NCBI RefSeq assembly: GCF_001685025.1
Contig: NZ_MAYU01000001.1
Location: 341,358-405,357 of the forward strand
Origin: Bacillus sp. FJAT-27225
GTDB lineage: Bacteria; Bacillota; Bacilli; Bacillales; Cytobacillaceae
Direction of reading: 5' to 3'
Length of the DNA: 64,000 nt
Below the pieces are notes generated by a model. The model was not told where the DNA came from and did not search any database. It was given only the letters and a program-made list of their open reading frames with translations. Of this stretch, positions 41,852 through 53,496 are shown piece after piece; position 1 is the stretch's first letter; every line of letters starts with the position of its first letter. Both the position numbers and the translations under genes were made by a program.

Positions 41852-43018
41852 TTATAGTGATGTTTCGGCTTGTTTGGAATGATAAATCTGGTATAGTACT
41901 AGGGCAAACGCGGAAAGTATCACTCCTGTAATGTATGGCAAACCGATGGAAACAGAATAAAGCAGGCCGCCAAGCGGGGGACCAAGTATTCTCCCCAATG
42001 AATCAAACGATGACAACAGCCCAGTCACACTTCCATGTCCTGACTTCACTGTCTTTGTCAGGATTGTTGAAACACTAGGCCTTATAACACCATTTCCTAT
42101 CCCAAAAATACTTAAGAATATTGCTGCAGTCACGAAATTGTTCACCAGCAGGATCAGCGCGAATCCTATTGCAGATACAATGATTCCGCCCTGAATGACT
42201 CTTCCTTCTCCAAACTTTTTTGTCAAAGTCCCAATTAATCCACCCTGAACAACAGCCCCGGCTAACCCCATGATCATGAATATGTAGCCAAGGTGTATCG
42301 TATCCAGCCCGGCTTTTTTTGCCGCAAAGTAGGCAAATGTTGCTTCAAGGCCGGCAAGGGACACTGAAATAAAAAACTGAAGAAAATACAAAATTCCGGA
42401 TGTGCCCTGTAAAGCAGAATAAAAGGGCGCCTTTTTGATAGGCTGGGCTGCTCTCGATTCTTTCGTTGAGGACTCTTTTAAAAATAAAGCAACCAGAATG
42501 AACGTTATGATGGATAAGCTTCCGGCAATCGTAAAAGGAAGGCTCAAGCTTGTTTTGGAAAAAATACCGCCTATTGCGGGGCCGAATACAAAACCAAGTC
42601 CTACAGCAGCCCCAATGATTCCCATCCCTTTATTTCGATTTTCAGGCGTAGTAACATCCGCAACATACGCCATTGTTGTTGGCATGTTTGCCGAAGAAAG
42701 AAGTCCCCCGATAATACGGGCAGCAAACAGCATCCATAAAGATTGGGCACTGGCCATCATAAAAAAGGAAATCGCAAGCCCAGCTATTCCGGCAAGCATG
42801 ACTGGCTTTCTGCCGATCTTATCGGATATTCTTCCCCAAACCGGCGAAAAAACCAATTGCATTAAGGAATAAACTGCCATAAGAAACCCAAGTTCAGCGG
42901 GGCTTCCGCCTAGCTCTTCTGCGTAAAACGGAAGGACAGGGATTATGATCCCGAATCCAGCCATCACCAAAAACATAATCAGAAACAAAATGGGCAGTGC
43001 TCGTTTTGTTTCAACCAC
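41852..43018 (-). CDS. MFS multidrug-efflux-type transporter
   Basis: This 388-aa permease has twelve hydrophobic segments and the DHA1-type motifs: GFGIIIPVLPFYAEELG in helix 1, the loop 2-3 motif GRISDKIGRKPVML, and the motif C-like GLGFVFGPAIGG of drug/proton antiporters. It resembles Bacillus drug efflux pumps such as Blt and NorA. The real substrate is unknown. The start is GTG 43018, with AGGGGTGA upstream. The 373-bp gap before the arginase-family gene holds no other gene I can support. Confidence 0.88.
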   Translation of the reverse strand: MVETKRALPILFLIMFLVMAGFGIIIPVLPFYAEELGGSPAELGFLMAVYSLMQLVFSPVWGRISDKIGRKPVMLAGIAGLAISFFMMASAQSLWMLFAARIIGGLLSSANMPTTMAYVADVTTPENRNKGMGIIGAAVGLGFVFGPAIGGIFSKTSLSLPFTIAGSLSIITFILVALFLKESSTKESRAAQPIKKAPFYSALQGTSGILYFLQFFISVSLAGLEATFAYFAAKKAGLDTIHLGYIFMIMGLAGAVVQGGLIGTLTKKFGEGRVIQGGIIVSAIGFALILLVNNFVTAAIFLSIFGIGNGVIRPSVSTILTKTVKSGHGSVTGLLSSFDSLGRILGPPLGGLLYSVSIGLPYITGVILSAFALVLYQIYHSKQAETSL

Positions 43019-43391
43019 AAAATCACCCCTAAGCCAGCAGGAACTATCGATGTAAAATGGAGCCTGCCTTAGAAAATTAATCCGTACACAATACAGATAA
43101 GTTAATCTTATATTCTATAGGTCAAAAGTCAACTTATTAGCGAGAATTGAATGTAAATCTTACAAAAAAACATTTTTTTGCCATTGAAATGAATGAGAGG
43201 TTTTTACTTGCATATCATACTGATAGTTTAAAGATAGCAGGTGATAGCAACATGATAGAAGCACAACAATTTGAAGGATTGCTTGAGAAATAGGTTTCTA
43301 TACATATCAGGATTTTAGGTGAATGTCCGACCACATCTAAATTTGTACCTCGCAGGAAAATTCTATTATGATGGTTTCAGGGGGGATGGAA

Positions 43392-44273
43392 ATGGATATC
43401 AGTATATTTGGCATACCAAGCTCTATGGGAGCATTATACGAAGGTACAGAGCAGGCGCCTGGGATAATCAGGAAAGCTGGCCTTAAACAGAAACTTAGCG
43501 AAAATGGACATACGGTTGTTGATAAAGGAGACTTACTTTTTAATCAAAACTTGCAGCGCCATAATAGCACTCCAGTCCGAAATTGGCCTGCACCAAGGGC
43601 CCTCTGGGATGCTATATTGGAAAAAGCTGAGGAGCTTTTTGTACCCGGAACATTTTCAATCATACTTGGCGGTGATTGCAGCATTGAGGTTGGAACCTTT
43701 TCGGCCTTTCAGAAGGTTTACGGTGAGGAGAGTTATCTTCTCGTTGTAGATGGCCATTATGATACGGTTGCGCCCAGTGAAGACAGGTGTATAGGGGCTG
43801 CTGGAATGGGGCTTTGGTTCCTGACACAGGATGACACCATGTGGTCAGCGGGAAAAATTGCCTCTGACAAAATCAAAGTGGTGGGGATTCACACACCAGG
43901 TGAAACTCTTGGAATTGAATCGATTGCATATGACCAGCTCACTGTACCTTCTGGTATGGACCGGATTAAGACTTTGCTTAAGACCATCCCTGTCCATTCA
44001 TCGATCTTTCTTCATTTCGATGTTGATGTGATGCATGAATCCATCATGCCTGCCGCTTATTCTCCAAGTAAATCAGGCCTGGATTTAGAACGGACAAAAG
44101 AGTTGATGGCGGCATTGCTTGCTGATAATCGAGTCAAAGGGATTGAGGTCACCGAGTTTGCAGCAAACAAACCAGGAAGTGAGGACAGCGCGAAGATTAT
44201 CATTGAATTACTGGAACTTCTCCCTGTTTATGACAACCAGCCTGAATCCACCAGAAATGGGATGATCAAGTGA
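43392..44273 (+). CDS. Arginase/ureohydrolase-family protein, altered metal site
   Basis: This 293-aa protein has the arginase fold, with GIPSSMGALYEGTEQAPGIIR at the N-terminus. The metal motifs are changed: GGDCS (93-97) has Cys96 where arginases have the metal His. The DAHxD motif reads DGHYD (Asp120, His122, Asp124), and Asp210 and Asp212 in HFDVD are kept. One ligand is therefore changed, so activity and metal preference cannot be assumed. ATG 43392 lies 6 nt after AGGGGGGA. The GNAT gene starts 4 bp before its end. Confidence 0.82.
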   Translation: MDISIFGIPSSMGALYEGTEQAPGIIRKAGLKQKLSENGHTVVDKGDLLFNQNLQRHNSTPVRNWPAPRALWDAILEKAEELFVPGTFSIILGGDCSIEVGTFSAFQKVYGEESYLLVVDGHYDTVAPSEDRCIGAAGMGLWFLTQDDTMWSAGKIASDKIKVVGIHTPGETLGIESIAYDQLTVPSGMDRIKTLLKTIPVHSSIFLHFDVDVMHESIMPAAYSPSKSGLDLERTKELMAALLADNRVKGIEVTEFAANKPGSEDSAKIIIELLELLPVYDNQPESTRNGMIK

Positions 44274-44830
44274 AGATGGGACGACTAGTTACGATAAAAC
44301 CTATATCGCCTGATGATCTGCCAGTACTTTGGGAGATGATTTACGGTGAAGAAGAGCCCGAATGGAAAAAATGGGATGCGCCATACTTTCCATTAAAGAG
44401 ATTTGAAAAAGAAGAATATATAATTAGTATGAACATCCTGATGGAAGAAGGCCTTGATACAAGGTGGGGGATATGGGCGGATGGAAAGATCATCGGGACA
44501 GTTTCCTATTACTGGGAACATAAGCCGTCCCACTGGCTTGAAGCGGGAATTGTCATCTACGATCCTGCCTACTGGAATGGAGGCTACGGAACCGAGGCCT
44601 TTAAGCTTTGGATTAGCCATCTCTTTGAGACAATGGAACTACATAGGATTGGATTTACAACCTGGTCAGGAAATAAACGGATGATGAAAGTGGGCGAGAA
44701 GCTGGGAATGGTCATGGAAGCCAGGATTCGAAAAGCGCGAATATATCAGGGGGAGTTTTTCGACTCGATAAAGATGGGCATTTTGAAAGAAGAATGGGAA
44801 GAAATCCATCATGAGAAAAGAACGCTGTAG
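44270..44830 (+). CDS. GNAT-family N-acetyltransferase (RimJ/RimL type)
   Basis: This 186-aa acetyltransferase has the acetyl-CoA site in YDPAYWNGGYGTEAFKLW and the C-terminal GNKRMMKVGEKLGMVMEARIRKAR typical of RimJ/RimL-like enzymes. The acceptor is unknown. GTG 44270 overlaps the stop of the arginase-family gene by 4 bp, so the two probably form an operon. Its stop codon is part of the bidirectional terminator hairpin. Confidence 0.88.
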   Translation: MKMGRLVTIKPISPDDLPVLWEMIYGEEEPEWKKWDAPYFPLKRFEKEEYIISMNILMEEGLDTRWGIWADGKIIGTVSYYWEHKPSHWLEAGIVIYDPAYWNGGYGTEAFKLWISHLFETMELHRIGFTTWSGNKRMMKVGEKLGMVMEARIRKARIYQGEFFDSIKMGILKEEWEEIHHEKRTL

Positions 44831-44850
44831 GCCATGCCTACAGCGTTTAG
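44821..44850. terminator. Bidirectional terminator
   Basis: AACGCTGTAGG and CCTACAGCGTT form a perfect 11-bp stem. T-rich sequence follows on the minus strand (CTTTTC) and less clearly on the plus strand. It lies between convergent genes and includes the GNAT stop codon. Confidence 0.75.
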
Positions 44851-44863
44851 TATTGAATACTAT

Positions 44864-46504
44864 TTATTTCACAGATTTTCTGGCAGTTTCGGAAGCGAAA
44901 TCGGCAATCATGACTAGAATCATATAGCAGATCAAAAGCAGCGTCAATTCAGAGTAATGGAAGAAGCTCATGCTTAGCTTGAATTGCATGCCGAGGCCGC
45001 CTGCGCCTACGAAGCCAACAACAATGGTTGTCCTCATAATCACTTCCCAGCGGTATAAAATATACGTCAGGAACTTTGGCATGACAGCAGGGATCACTCC
45101 GTAAAATAAACTTTGCCATTTGGAAGCACCCGCACTGGCAAGGTTTCGCACAGGACGTCCGTCCATATCTTCAATGACCTCGGCCCATAGTTTCCCCAGG
45201 ATTCCGAAATTATGAAGAGCCAGAGCGATTGCTCCAGGCAGTATCCCAGGTTTAAAGATAAACACAATCATCATCGCCCAAACCAGTTCCGGAACGGCTC
45301 TGGAAAAGATATACGATAGACGAACAAGGCCATACAAAATCCAATTGTACCAGCGCTTAGTTGTCGTCAAGCTTCCGTCAGCAATATTCCGCGCAGCTGG
45401 TATGACGGTCAGGAAAGCAGCAATCGTTGCAAAGCCAATTGCCATAATGCTCATCTCGAGCGTTTCCCACGTTAGCTTTAATGCGTTTTTCCAGCTCTCT
45501 GCATCAGCGAAAGCTGGTGTTTCCTCCCCGGCACCAAGCATTCCGCCAAAGAAAGCTGATGCATAAGCTGCATTTTCTTTTGTAAAAAGAGCAGACAGGC
45601 TGGCATCTTCGGAAACATAAATATAACTCCATGTAGTGGCAATAAGCATGGCCGCAAAAATTGCAGAAGACCGGCCGGTTACCAGGATCTTCTTTTTCCC
45701 CTTTTCTAGAAGCGCTCTTCGAACAAGGCTGCTCCATACGTCTACCAAAATTACCAATAGAATCAGGAAGTAAACATATGTCCATACCTGCTCGTATTTC
45801 AAGTCAGCCAGGGCTAATTGAATTTGATAGCCGAGGCCTCCGAGCCCAATAAAGCTCATGATGGCAGAAGACCGGATTGCACATTCAAAACGGTACATTG
45901 TATAGCTTATGATATCGGCGCGGACCAATGGCAAATAGCCATAAAAAAGCAGCTGCAGCCGCGATGCACCCGCAGTCTTCAAGGCCTCAATCGGCTGGGC
46001 AGGAACGTCGGTGAGCATATCGGCAAAAATTCTTCCAAGAATCCCGCCATACGGAATAGCAAGCGCGAAAATGGCCGCATAAGGCGAGAGACCGACAGCA
46101 GCTACAAAGAGCCATGCCCAGACGAGCTCATGTATGGAACGGGTAAAGCCAAGAATCCCCCTAAAAAAGAGCTTGGTGAAAAACCGGGACCCCTTTCCAT
46201 TTGTAAGAACTCCTGAAGCTAGAACTCCTGCAATAAATGCATATACAATTGCAAGCGACATTCCTGCAGTTGCATATGCGAGTGTCAGCCACGATGATTC
46301 AACGCCAAGCTTCAGTATTTCAGGGGAAAGGGAGGGAGAGACGAGACCCTCCAAAATCTGGACAATCATGGCCCCGCCACCGGCATGAATTAGATCAGAC
46401 CCCCACTCAACTGAAAATAGGCTCAAAATGAAAACTAAAGCCAGAACAGCCGTCAATGTAAGCCGTTTATGGCGGATTGGTGTTGAGTGGATTGTTTTAT
46501 TCAT
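44864..46504 (-). CDS. PhnE-type ABC permease, two fused domains
   Basis: This 546-aa permease is two PhnE-like halves fused head to tail, each with about six membrane segments and an EAA loop: IEALKTAGASRLQLLFYGYL in the first half and LASAGASKWQSLFYGVIP in the second. Such duplications let one polypeptide form the whole membrane channel. Its start overlaps the ATPase gene by 8 bp. With the adjacent ATPase and binding protein it imports an oxyanion; see the binding-protein entry for the phosphonate-versus-selenate question. Confidence 0.88.
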   Translation of the reverse strand: MNKTIHSTPIRHKRLTLTAVLALVFILSLFSVEWGSDLIHAGGGAMIVQILEGLVSPSLSPEILKLGVESSWLTLAYATAGMSLAIVYAFIAGVLASGVLTNGKGSRFFTKLFFRGILGFTRSIHELVWAWLFVAAVGLSPYAAIFALAIPYGGILGRIFADMLTDVPAQPIEALKTAGASRLQLLFYGYLPLVRADIISYTMYRFECAIRSSAIMSFIGLGGLGYQIQLALADLKYEQVWTYVYFLILLVILVDVWSSLVRRALLEKGKKKILVTGRSSAIFAAMLIATTWSYIYVSEDASLSALFTKENAAYASAFFGGMLGAGEETPAFADAESWKNALKLTWETLEMSIMAIGFATIAAFLTVIPAARNIADGSLTTTKRWYNWILYGLVRLSYIFSRAVPELVWAMMIVFIFKPGILPGAIALALHNFGILGKLWAEVIEDMDGRPVRNLASAGASKWQSLFYGVIPAVMPKFLTYILYRWEVIMRTTIVVGFVGAGGLGMQFKLSMSFFHYSELTLLLICYMILVMIADFASETARKSVK

Positions 46505-47258
46505 TTTCAGGCAGCTCCTTTAACCGATAGAGAACCTGAAGAAGAGAGTCGGTTACCTGTTCTGATGGCAGATCAAAGAATATTTCACCATTTTTTAAAC
46601 CAATGATTCTGGTGAAATATTTGCGGGCATATTCCACAGAATGCAAGCTGGCAATCAGTGTTTGTTTCTCATCCGAGACAATGGAGGCCAGGATGGCTAG
46701 AACATCCTCGGCACGAGCCGGGTCCAGCGATGCCACCGGCTCATCGGCCAGGACGATTTCGGGTTTTTGGACGAGAAGTCTTGCAAGAGCCACTCGCTGC
46801 TGTTCGCCGCCGGATAGTGTTGATGTTTCCTCAAGCGCCTTGTCCTCCAATCCCACTCGCTTAAGTGCCTCCAATGCAAGCCCTTTTTCTTGTGGAAAAA
46901 GAAGCGAAAGGAGAGATTTCGCAACACTCCATTCGGACAATTTCCCAGCCAGGACATTATGGATAACTGGGAGCTGGCCAACCAGGTCGAATTGCTGGCG
47001 GATAACGCCGACCTTCCTCGCAAACTCTTTACCGCTTTTAAATGAAAATCTCGGTTTGCCATCAATTATCCATTCGCCTGAATCGGGCTCCACAGTCCCG
47101 GCAATCGTATTGAGGAGGGTGGTTTTCCCTGCACCGCTTGGCCCAATCAAGGCAACACGTTCACCTTTCTCAATAACAAAAGAAAGGGAAGATAATGCTA
47201 TCTTCCGCCCAAATGTTTTCGTTATATTATTTGCTTCTAATATCGGGGCTTTCGCCAT
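46497..47258 (-). CDS. PhnC-type ABC transporter ATP-binding protein
   Basis: This 253-aa ATPase has Walker A GPSGAGKTT, the Q-loop VIRQQFDLVGQL, signature LSGGEQQRVALAR, Walker B IVLADEP with SLDP, and switch His in ASLHSVEYA. It closely follows the phosphonate-importer ATPase pattern. It lies between the binding-protein gene (15 bp upstream) and the fused permease gene (8-bp overlap), forming a three-gene operon. Confidence 0.9.
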   Translation of the reverse strand: MAKAPILEANNITKTFGRKIALSSLSFVIEKGERVALIGPSGAGKTTLLNTIAGTVEPDSGEWIIDGKPRFSFKSGKEFARKVGVIRQQFDLVGQLPVIHNVLAGKLSEWSVAKSLLSLLFPQEKGLALEALKRVGLEDKALEETSTLSGGEQQRVALARLLVQKPEIVLADEPVASLDPARAEDVLAILASIVSDEKQTLIASLHSVEYARKYFTRIIGLKNGEIFFDLPSEQVTDSLLQVLYRLKELPENE

Positions 47259-47273
47259 TTTCTATCACACCAT

Positions 47274-48164
47274 TTACTTAATGATCTTCAATTCCTTTGC
47301 AACCTTTTCAATCGCTTGATAATTCTCGTTATTTGTCTCAACGAATTTGTCAGTAGCGAACATATCAAGTCCTTCCAATTCTTCAGCAGTCATAGAAAGG
47401 AGTGCATCCTTAAGAGCTTTCTTTGTTTCGCCATCCATTTTATTGATTGTCCAATTATAATCATAGTAAGGAGGGGTTGTATAGAAGACGCGGACTTTGT
47501 TTGTATCCACCTTTTTCTCCGCTACAGCCGTTTCCCACACAGCTATATTCAGAGCACCAGCCTTAAACGCACCGGATTCAACCAATTTATACGTTGTATC
47601 ATGAGAACCCGAGAAGTTAGGTTGTCCATCAAAGTCTTTTGCTGCATCAATGCCTTCTTCCATTAAAAAGTAACGAGGCATCAAATGTCCAGAAGTTGAG
47701 CTTTCGCTTCCGAATGTGAACGTCTTTCCTTTCAAATCAGCAAGGGAATTGATGCTAGCATCATTTGTAATGAAAACAGATTTGAACTCCGCATCGCGAG
47801 GCCTTTGTGCAATTGCTTCTGCTTCTGGAACCAGGTTTCTTGCCTGAACCCCAGTAAGTCCGCCAAACCAGGCAAGATGTATTTCACCGCGCTGGAATGC
47901 CGTCACGAGTGCCGCATAGTCAACTGATGGAACAAATTCAACCTTCATGCCAGTTTTTTCTGAAAGGGTTTTTGCTACAGATTCCATGTTGCTGTTCAAT
48001 TCGGTTGCACTTTGGTCAGGAATCGCACCAATCTTGATAACTTGTTCTTCTTTCTTTTCTTCTTTATTTCCGCTTGCATTGTTTTTTGATTCATCAGTTC
48101 CGCCGCATGCTGCTAAAGTCAGTACAAACAGGGAAGCGAGGATCAATGATAGCCATTTTTTCAT
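47274..48164 (-). CDS. PhnD-like substrate-binding lipoprotein, putative selenate-type
   Basis: This 296-aa lipoprotein has a type II signal peptide ending TLAAC (Cys20) and a PhnD-fold domain. It lacks the TEEN-type start of classic PhnD and instead has IKIGAIPDQSATEL, IHLAWFGGLTGVQARN and AIAQRPRDAEFKSVFI. I associate these blocks with proteins annotated as putative selenate ABC transporter binding proteins. The selD and selA genes 9 kb away support that reading. Phosphonate or phosphite remains an alternative. Confidence 0.82.
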   Translation of the reverse strand: MKKWLSLILASLFVLTLAACGGTDESKNNASGNKEEKKEEQVIKIGAIPDQSATELNSNMESVAKTLSEKTGMKVEFVPSVDYAALVTAFQRGEIHLAWFGGLTGVQARNLVPEAEAIAQRPRDAEFKSVFITNDASINSLADLKGKTFTFGSESSTSGHLMPRYFLMEEGIDAAKDFDGQPNFSGSHDTTYKLVESGAFKAGALNIAVWETAVAEKKVDTNKVRVFYTTPPYYDYNWTINKMDGETKKALKDALLSMTAEELEGLDMFATDKFVETNNENYQAIEKVAKELKIIK

Positions 48165-48190
48165 GTTGGTTCCTCCGATAATGATTGTTT

Positions 48191-48207
48191 AACGTTATTG
48201 TAACGTT
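48191..48207. promoter_or_regulatory. Palindromic operator candidate upstream of the PhnD-like gene
   Basis: AACGTTA-TTG-TAACGTT is a perfect 7-bp inverted repeat 27 bp upstream of the lipoprotein start, with a further TTAACG half-site nearby at 48210. It probably overlaps the promoter or ribosome-binding region and could bind a repressor. Confidence 0.45.
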
Positions 48208-48350
48208 GGTTAACGAAGTTTATTGTACATGATAAAGCTGTTTAATACGCCATATTAACACTATTGCCACAATTCAAATTCACGATAAGTGGTTTGCTAT
48301 TATATCGGTTTTTTCGATAGATACCAATCTTATTGAACCTCATATCGACA

Positions 48351-48383
48351 CAAAAAACCCGCGTAATCGATTATTACGCGGGG
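48351..48383 (-). terminator. Terminator of the ABC-F gene
   Basis: On the minus strand CCCGCGTAAT and ATTACGCGGG form a perfect 10-bp stem followed by TTTTTTG. Confidence 0.92.
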
Positions 48384-48397
48384 ACAGTGAAACTTTA

Positions 48398-49951
48398 TTA
48401 ATTAGCTTTTTGAGACCATTCTTCAACATCCCAAACCCTAGTAACCCAGCCTTCATAAAAATCTGGCTCGTGGCAGACGAGAACAACAGTCCCTTTGTAA
48501 TTTTTCAAGGCACGCTGCAGTTCTTCCTTTGCTGTGACATCAAGATGGTTGGTTGGCTCGTCAAAGAGAATCCAGTTGCTTTCATGCATCATCAACTTGC
48601 AAAGCCGGACCTTTGCCTGTTCACCACCGCTTAACTGGCTTAACGGACGGGAAATGTGTTCATTCTTTAGTCCGCAGCGGGCAAGAGCGGCACGCACCTG
48701 ATGCTGGTCAAGCGATGGAAACTCATTCCACACATCTTCAATCGGAGTACTATTCATTGCTTTTACTTCCTGCTCGAAATAAGAAGGAAAGAGGAAGTCA
48801 CCGTGTTCGATTTTCCCGCCCAGCGGCTGAATCTTTCCAAGCATCGTCTTCAGCAATGTCGATTTTCCAACCCCATTGCAACCAACGATGGCAATTTTTT
48901 CACCTTTTTCAATCACCATATCCATTTTTGGCAAAAGTGGCTGGTTATAGCCAATTTCCAAATCCTTTGCTTCGAAAACAAAGCGGCTGCTGCTTCTCGC
49001 TTCCTTGAATTCAAAGGTAGGTTTCATCGCCGTTTCCGGGCGATCGATCCGCTCCATCCGATCAAGCTGTTTTTGGCGGCTTTTCGCGCGTCCGGTTGTT
49101 GAGTAACGCGCTTTGTTCTTGGCTATGAATTCTTCTTGCTTTTTGATGAATTCCTTCTGCTTTTCATATGCATAAATATGCTGGTTCTTATTAATTTCGG
49201 CCAGCTCGAGGAACTTTTCATACGATGCCGTGTAACGGGTCAGCTTCGAAAACTCGAGATGGAAGATTGTATTTGATACGGAATTCATGAACTCCGTATC
49301 ATGGGAGATTAATAGGAACGCATACGGATATTCTTTCAAATAACCGCTAAGCCAGCGGATATGCTCTACATCAAGATAGTTGGTCGGTTCGTCAAGGAGC
49401 AGCACTTTTGGCTGTTCAAGGAGTAGCTTTGCGAGCAAAACTTTGGTCCTTTGTCCGCCGCTCAACGCTGCAACATCACGGTCAAGTCCGATTGCATCAA
49501 GTCCAAGTCCTCGGGCAGCTTCTTCTATTTTAATATCGAGCGTATAGAATCCGCCTGCTTCAAGAGCATCCTGGATTTCACCCATTTGCTCGAGAAGTGC
49601 TTCAAGCTCTTCCGGAGTAGCATCAGCCATTTTTGCTGTAACCTCGTTCAGCTCTTTTTCTTTTTCAAAGAGAGGAAGGAAAGCATCGCGCAGCACATCC
49701 CGCATCGTCCGGCCAGGCGTCAGGATCGTATGCTGGTCGAGGTACCCGTACTCTGTACCCGGAGTCCATTCTACCTTACCGCTATCATGGATCAGCTGGT
49801 TTGTAATTATATTCATTAAAGTCGATTTGCCGACGCCATTTGCACCAACAAGTCCGACGTGGTCTTCAGCAAGCAAACGGAAGGACACATCCTTAAAAAG
49901 TGTTCTATCCCCAAATGTATGACTAAGATTTTCTACCGTTAATAATGCCAT
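48398..49951 (-). CDS. ABC-F family ATPase
   Basis: This 517-aa soluble protein has two ABC ATPase domains and no membrane segment: Walker A GANGVGKST and GCNGVGKST, signatures LSGGQRT and LSGGEQA, and the ABC-F linker with its helical region (about 235-310). ABC-F proteins act on the ribosome, relieving stalled translation or protecting against antibiotics. Which applies here is not clear. The minus-strand ATG at 49951 lies downstream of a weak site. It is monocistronic with a strong terminator. Confidence 0.9.
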   Translation of the reverse strand: MALLTVENLSHTFGDRTLFKDVSFRLLAEDHVGLVGANGVGKSTLMNIITNQLIHDSGKVEWTPGTEYGYLDQHTILTPGRTMRDVLRDAFLPLFEKEKELNEVTAKMADATPEELEALLEQMGEIQDALEAGGFYTLDIKIEEAARGLGLDAIGLDRDVAALSGGQRTKVLLAKLLLEQPKVLLLDEPTNYLDVEHIRWLSGYLKEYPYAFLLISHDTEFMNSVSNTIFHLEFSKLTRYTASYEKFLELAEINKNQHIYAYEKQKEFIKKQEEFIAKNKARYSTTGRAKSRQKQLDRMERIDRPETAMKPTFEFKEARSSSRFVFEAKDLEIGYNQPLLPKMDMVIEKGEKIAIVGCNGVGKSTLLKTMLGKIQPLGGKIEHGDFLFPSYFEQEVKAMNSTPIEDVWNEFPSLDQHQVRAALARCGLKNEHISRPLSQLSGGEQAKVRLCKLMMHESNWILFDEPTNHLDVTAKEELQRALKNYKGTVVLVCHEPDFYEGWVTRVWDVEEWSQKAN

Positions 49952-50142
49952 TTCTTTGTTATCCTCACTTCATTCGAAAATTTTACCCATTTTACTATCA
50001 TACAAGATTTTCGGTAAAACTTCTATAGGTTCTGTGGCAATGCAGGCTGCCATTGTTTTCAATTAAGATAACAGTAAAAAAAGAGCGAAAAAAAGGGATA
50101 GTTTGCCAATGAAGAGAATTACATATTAAAAGGAGGAATTTA

Positions 50143-50640
50143 ATGAAAAAATTATTCGAATACAATTGGGAGGTACGCAAGGAGTGGCTTGAGTGGTGCA
50201 AAACTGTCCCTGAGGAAGAACTTCACAAAAAAAGAACTGGCGGCCTAGGTACCATCTACAGGACCCTCCTGCACATCATTGAGGTTGAAGGAGACTGGAT
50301 GAAGGATGTCAAGGGGGAGAAAATAACTGAATTAAACTATGATCACTTTCGGACTGTGGACGATTTAATCCACTACTCGGATGAGATTATTGCAGAAACA
50401 GAAATTATTCTTTCCGACTATAAATATCAGATGGATAACCAGCCAATAAGATGCGCAAATTCAGACGGCAGCTATAGCACATTTGCCTTTGGAGAAATAC
50501 TCCGTCATGTTATTGCGCATGAAATCCACCACATGGGCCAGCTTTCGATATGGGCGCGGGAAGTTGGAAAAAAACCAATAAACGCTAATTTAGTAAACAG
50601 AGGGCTTTATCATGTGGAGGGAGAAGGGAATAGGGTATGA
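50143..50640 (+). CDS. DinB-family protein
   Basis: This 165-aa four-helix-bundle protein of the DinB/YfiT group has three potential metal-binding histidines: His43 in the IYRTLLHIIEVEG helix and the HEIHHMGQL block near residues 126-130. DinB proteins often act as thiol-dependent transferases, but the substrate is unknown. ATG 50143 follows AAAGGAGGAA. It overlaps the GNAT gene by 4 bp, indicating a two-gene operon. Confidence 0.88.
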   Translation: MKKLFEYNWEVRKEWLEWCKTVPEEELHKKRTGGLGTIYRTLLHIIEVEGDWMKDVKGEKITELNYDHFRTVDDLIHYSDEIIAETEIILSDYKYQMDNQPIRCANSDGSYSTFAFGEILRHVIAHEIHHMGQLSIWAREVGKKPINANLVNRGLYHVEGEGNRV

Positions 50641-51077
50641 GTGTGAAACTAGTTTCCTTAACAAGGGATAACTGGGAGGATTGTGCAAATTTAACTGTCA
50701 ATGAGGAACAAAAGCGTTTCATGGCATCTAATCTTTATTCAATTGCAGAAGTTCAGTTCCTGCCTAACTTTGAGGCTTTTGGAATCGATAATGGGGGAAA
50801 AATGGTTGGATTTGCAATGGCAGGCCTCGATCCGGATGATAACAATTATTGGATTTATCGATTTATGATTGATTCCACTTGCCAGGGGAAGGGATATGGA
50901 AAAAAAGGCTTAGAAACATTAGTGAATATGCTGAAAGAAAAGGAAGGCTGCCACAAAATCATGGTTGGATTCCACCCTGAAAACACAGTTGCACAAAAGC
51001 TATACAACGCAGCAGGATTTGTCGATGAAGGTATCGCGCCTTGGGGTGAAAAACTAGCTTGTTTGCACGTACGATGA
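50637..51077 (+). CDS. GNAT-family N-acetyltransferase, spermidine-acetyltransferase-like
   Basis: This 146-aa acetyltransferase has the acetyl-CoA motif in QGKGYGKKGLETLV and resembles Bacillus BltD/PaiA polyamine acetyltransferases in WIYRFMIDSTCQGKG and NTVAQKLYNAAGF. The acceptor is uncertain. ATG 50637 overlaps the DinB stop (ATGA). The GGAGGGAGAAGGG stretch upstream provides the ribosome binding site. Confidence 0.85.
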   Translation: MSVKLVSLTRDNWEDCANLTVNEEQKRFMASNLYSIAEVQFLPNFEAFGIDNGGKMVGFAMAGLDPDDNNYWIYRFMIDSTCQGKGYGKKGLETLVNMLKEKEGCHKIMVGFHPENTVAQKLYNAAGFVDEGIAPWGEKLACLHVR

Positions 51078-51168
51078 CGACTGAACTTTTGTTCAGATAT
51101 TCATGAATGAAATTTCAGCAGGATTAAATTATTTCATCAGGAGTGAATAACCTTTCAGTAAATATAAA

Positions 51169-51203
51169 AAAGATGGACGCCTGTCAGTCGGCGTCCATCT
51201 TTC
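51169..51203. terminator. Terminator of xpt-pbuX
   Basis: AAAGATGGACGCC and GGCGTCCATCTTT form a perfect stem between the convergent GNAT and pbuX genes, with T-rich ends on both strands. Confidence 0.85.
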
Positions 51204-51205
51204 GA

Positions 51206-53299
<2,094 letters not shown>

Positions 53300-53320
53300 T
53301 TTTATAAAATTATAGGGGTT

Positions 53321-53348
53321 ATTATAACACGATAGGAGAGGTATTCAA
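53321..53348 (-). promoter_or_regulatory. Promoter of xpt-pbuX
   Basis: On the minus strand TTGAAT and TATAAT are separated by 16 bp, just upstream of the aptamer. Confidence 0.7.
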
Positions 53349-53496
53349 TCATTATTTGAGTTTTTCCATCATTTTTTCTTGCGAAGACTGTCAATTTATA
53401 AGGAAAATGTCCTCATATTATGAACAAAATTAAAATTATGATATAGTTGAATAGAAAGAAAACGCAAGCATACCGTGCGTTTCCGCGTTTTAATTG

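Noticed and set aside
43252..43293. 13-codon frame upstream of the arginase-family gene
   Set aside because: It is too short and has no clear ribosome binding site or neighbours to support it.
46603..47319. 238-codon plus-strand frame
   Set aside because: It is antisense to the PhnC-type ATPase gene and begins in its middle without a ribosome binding site.
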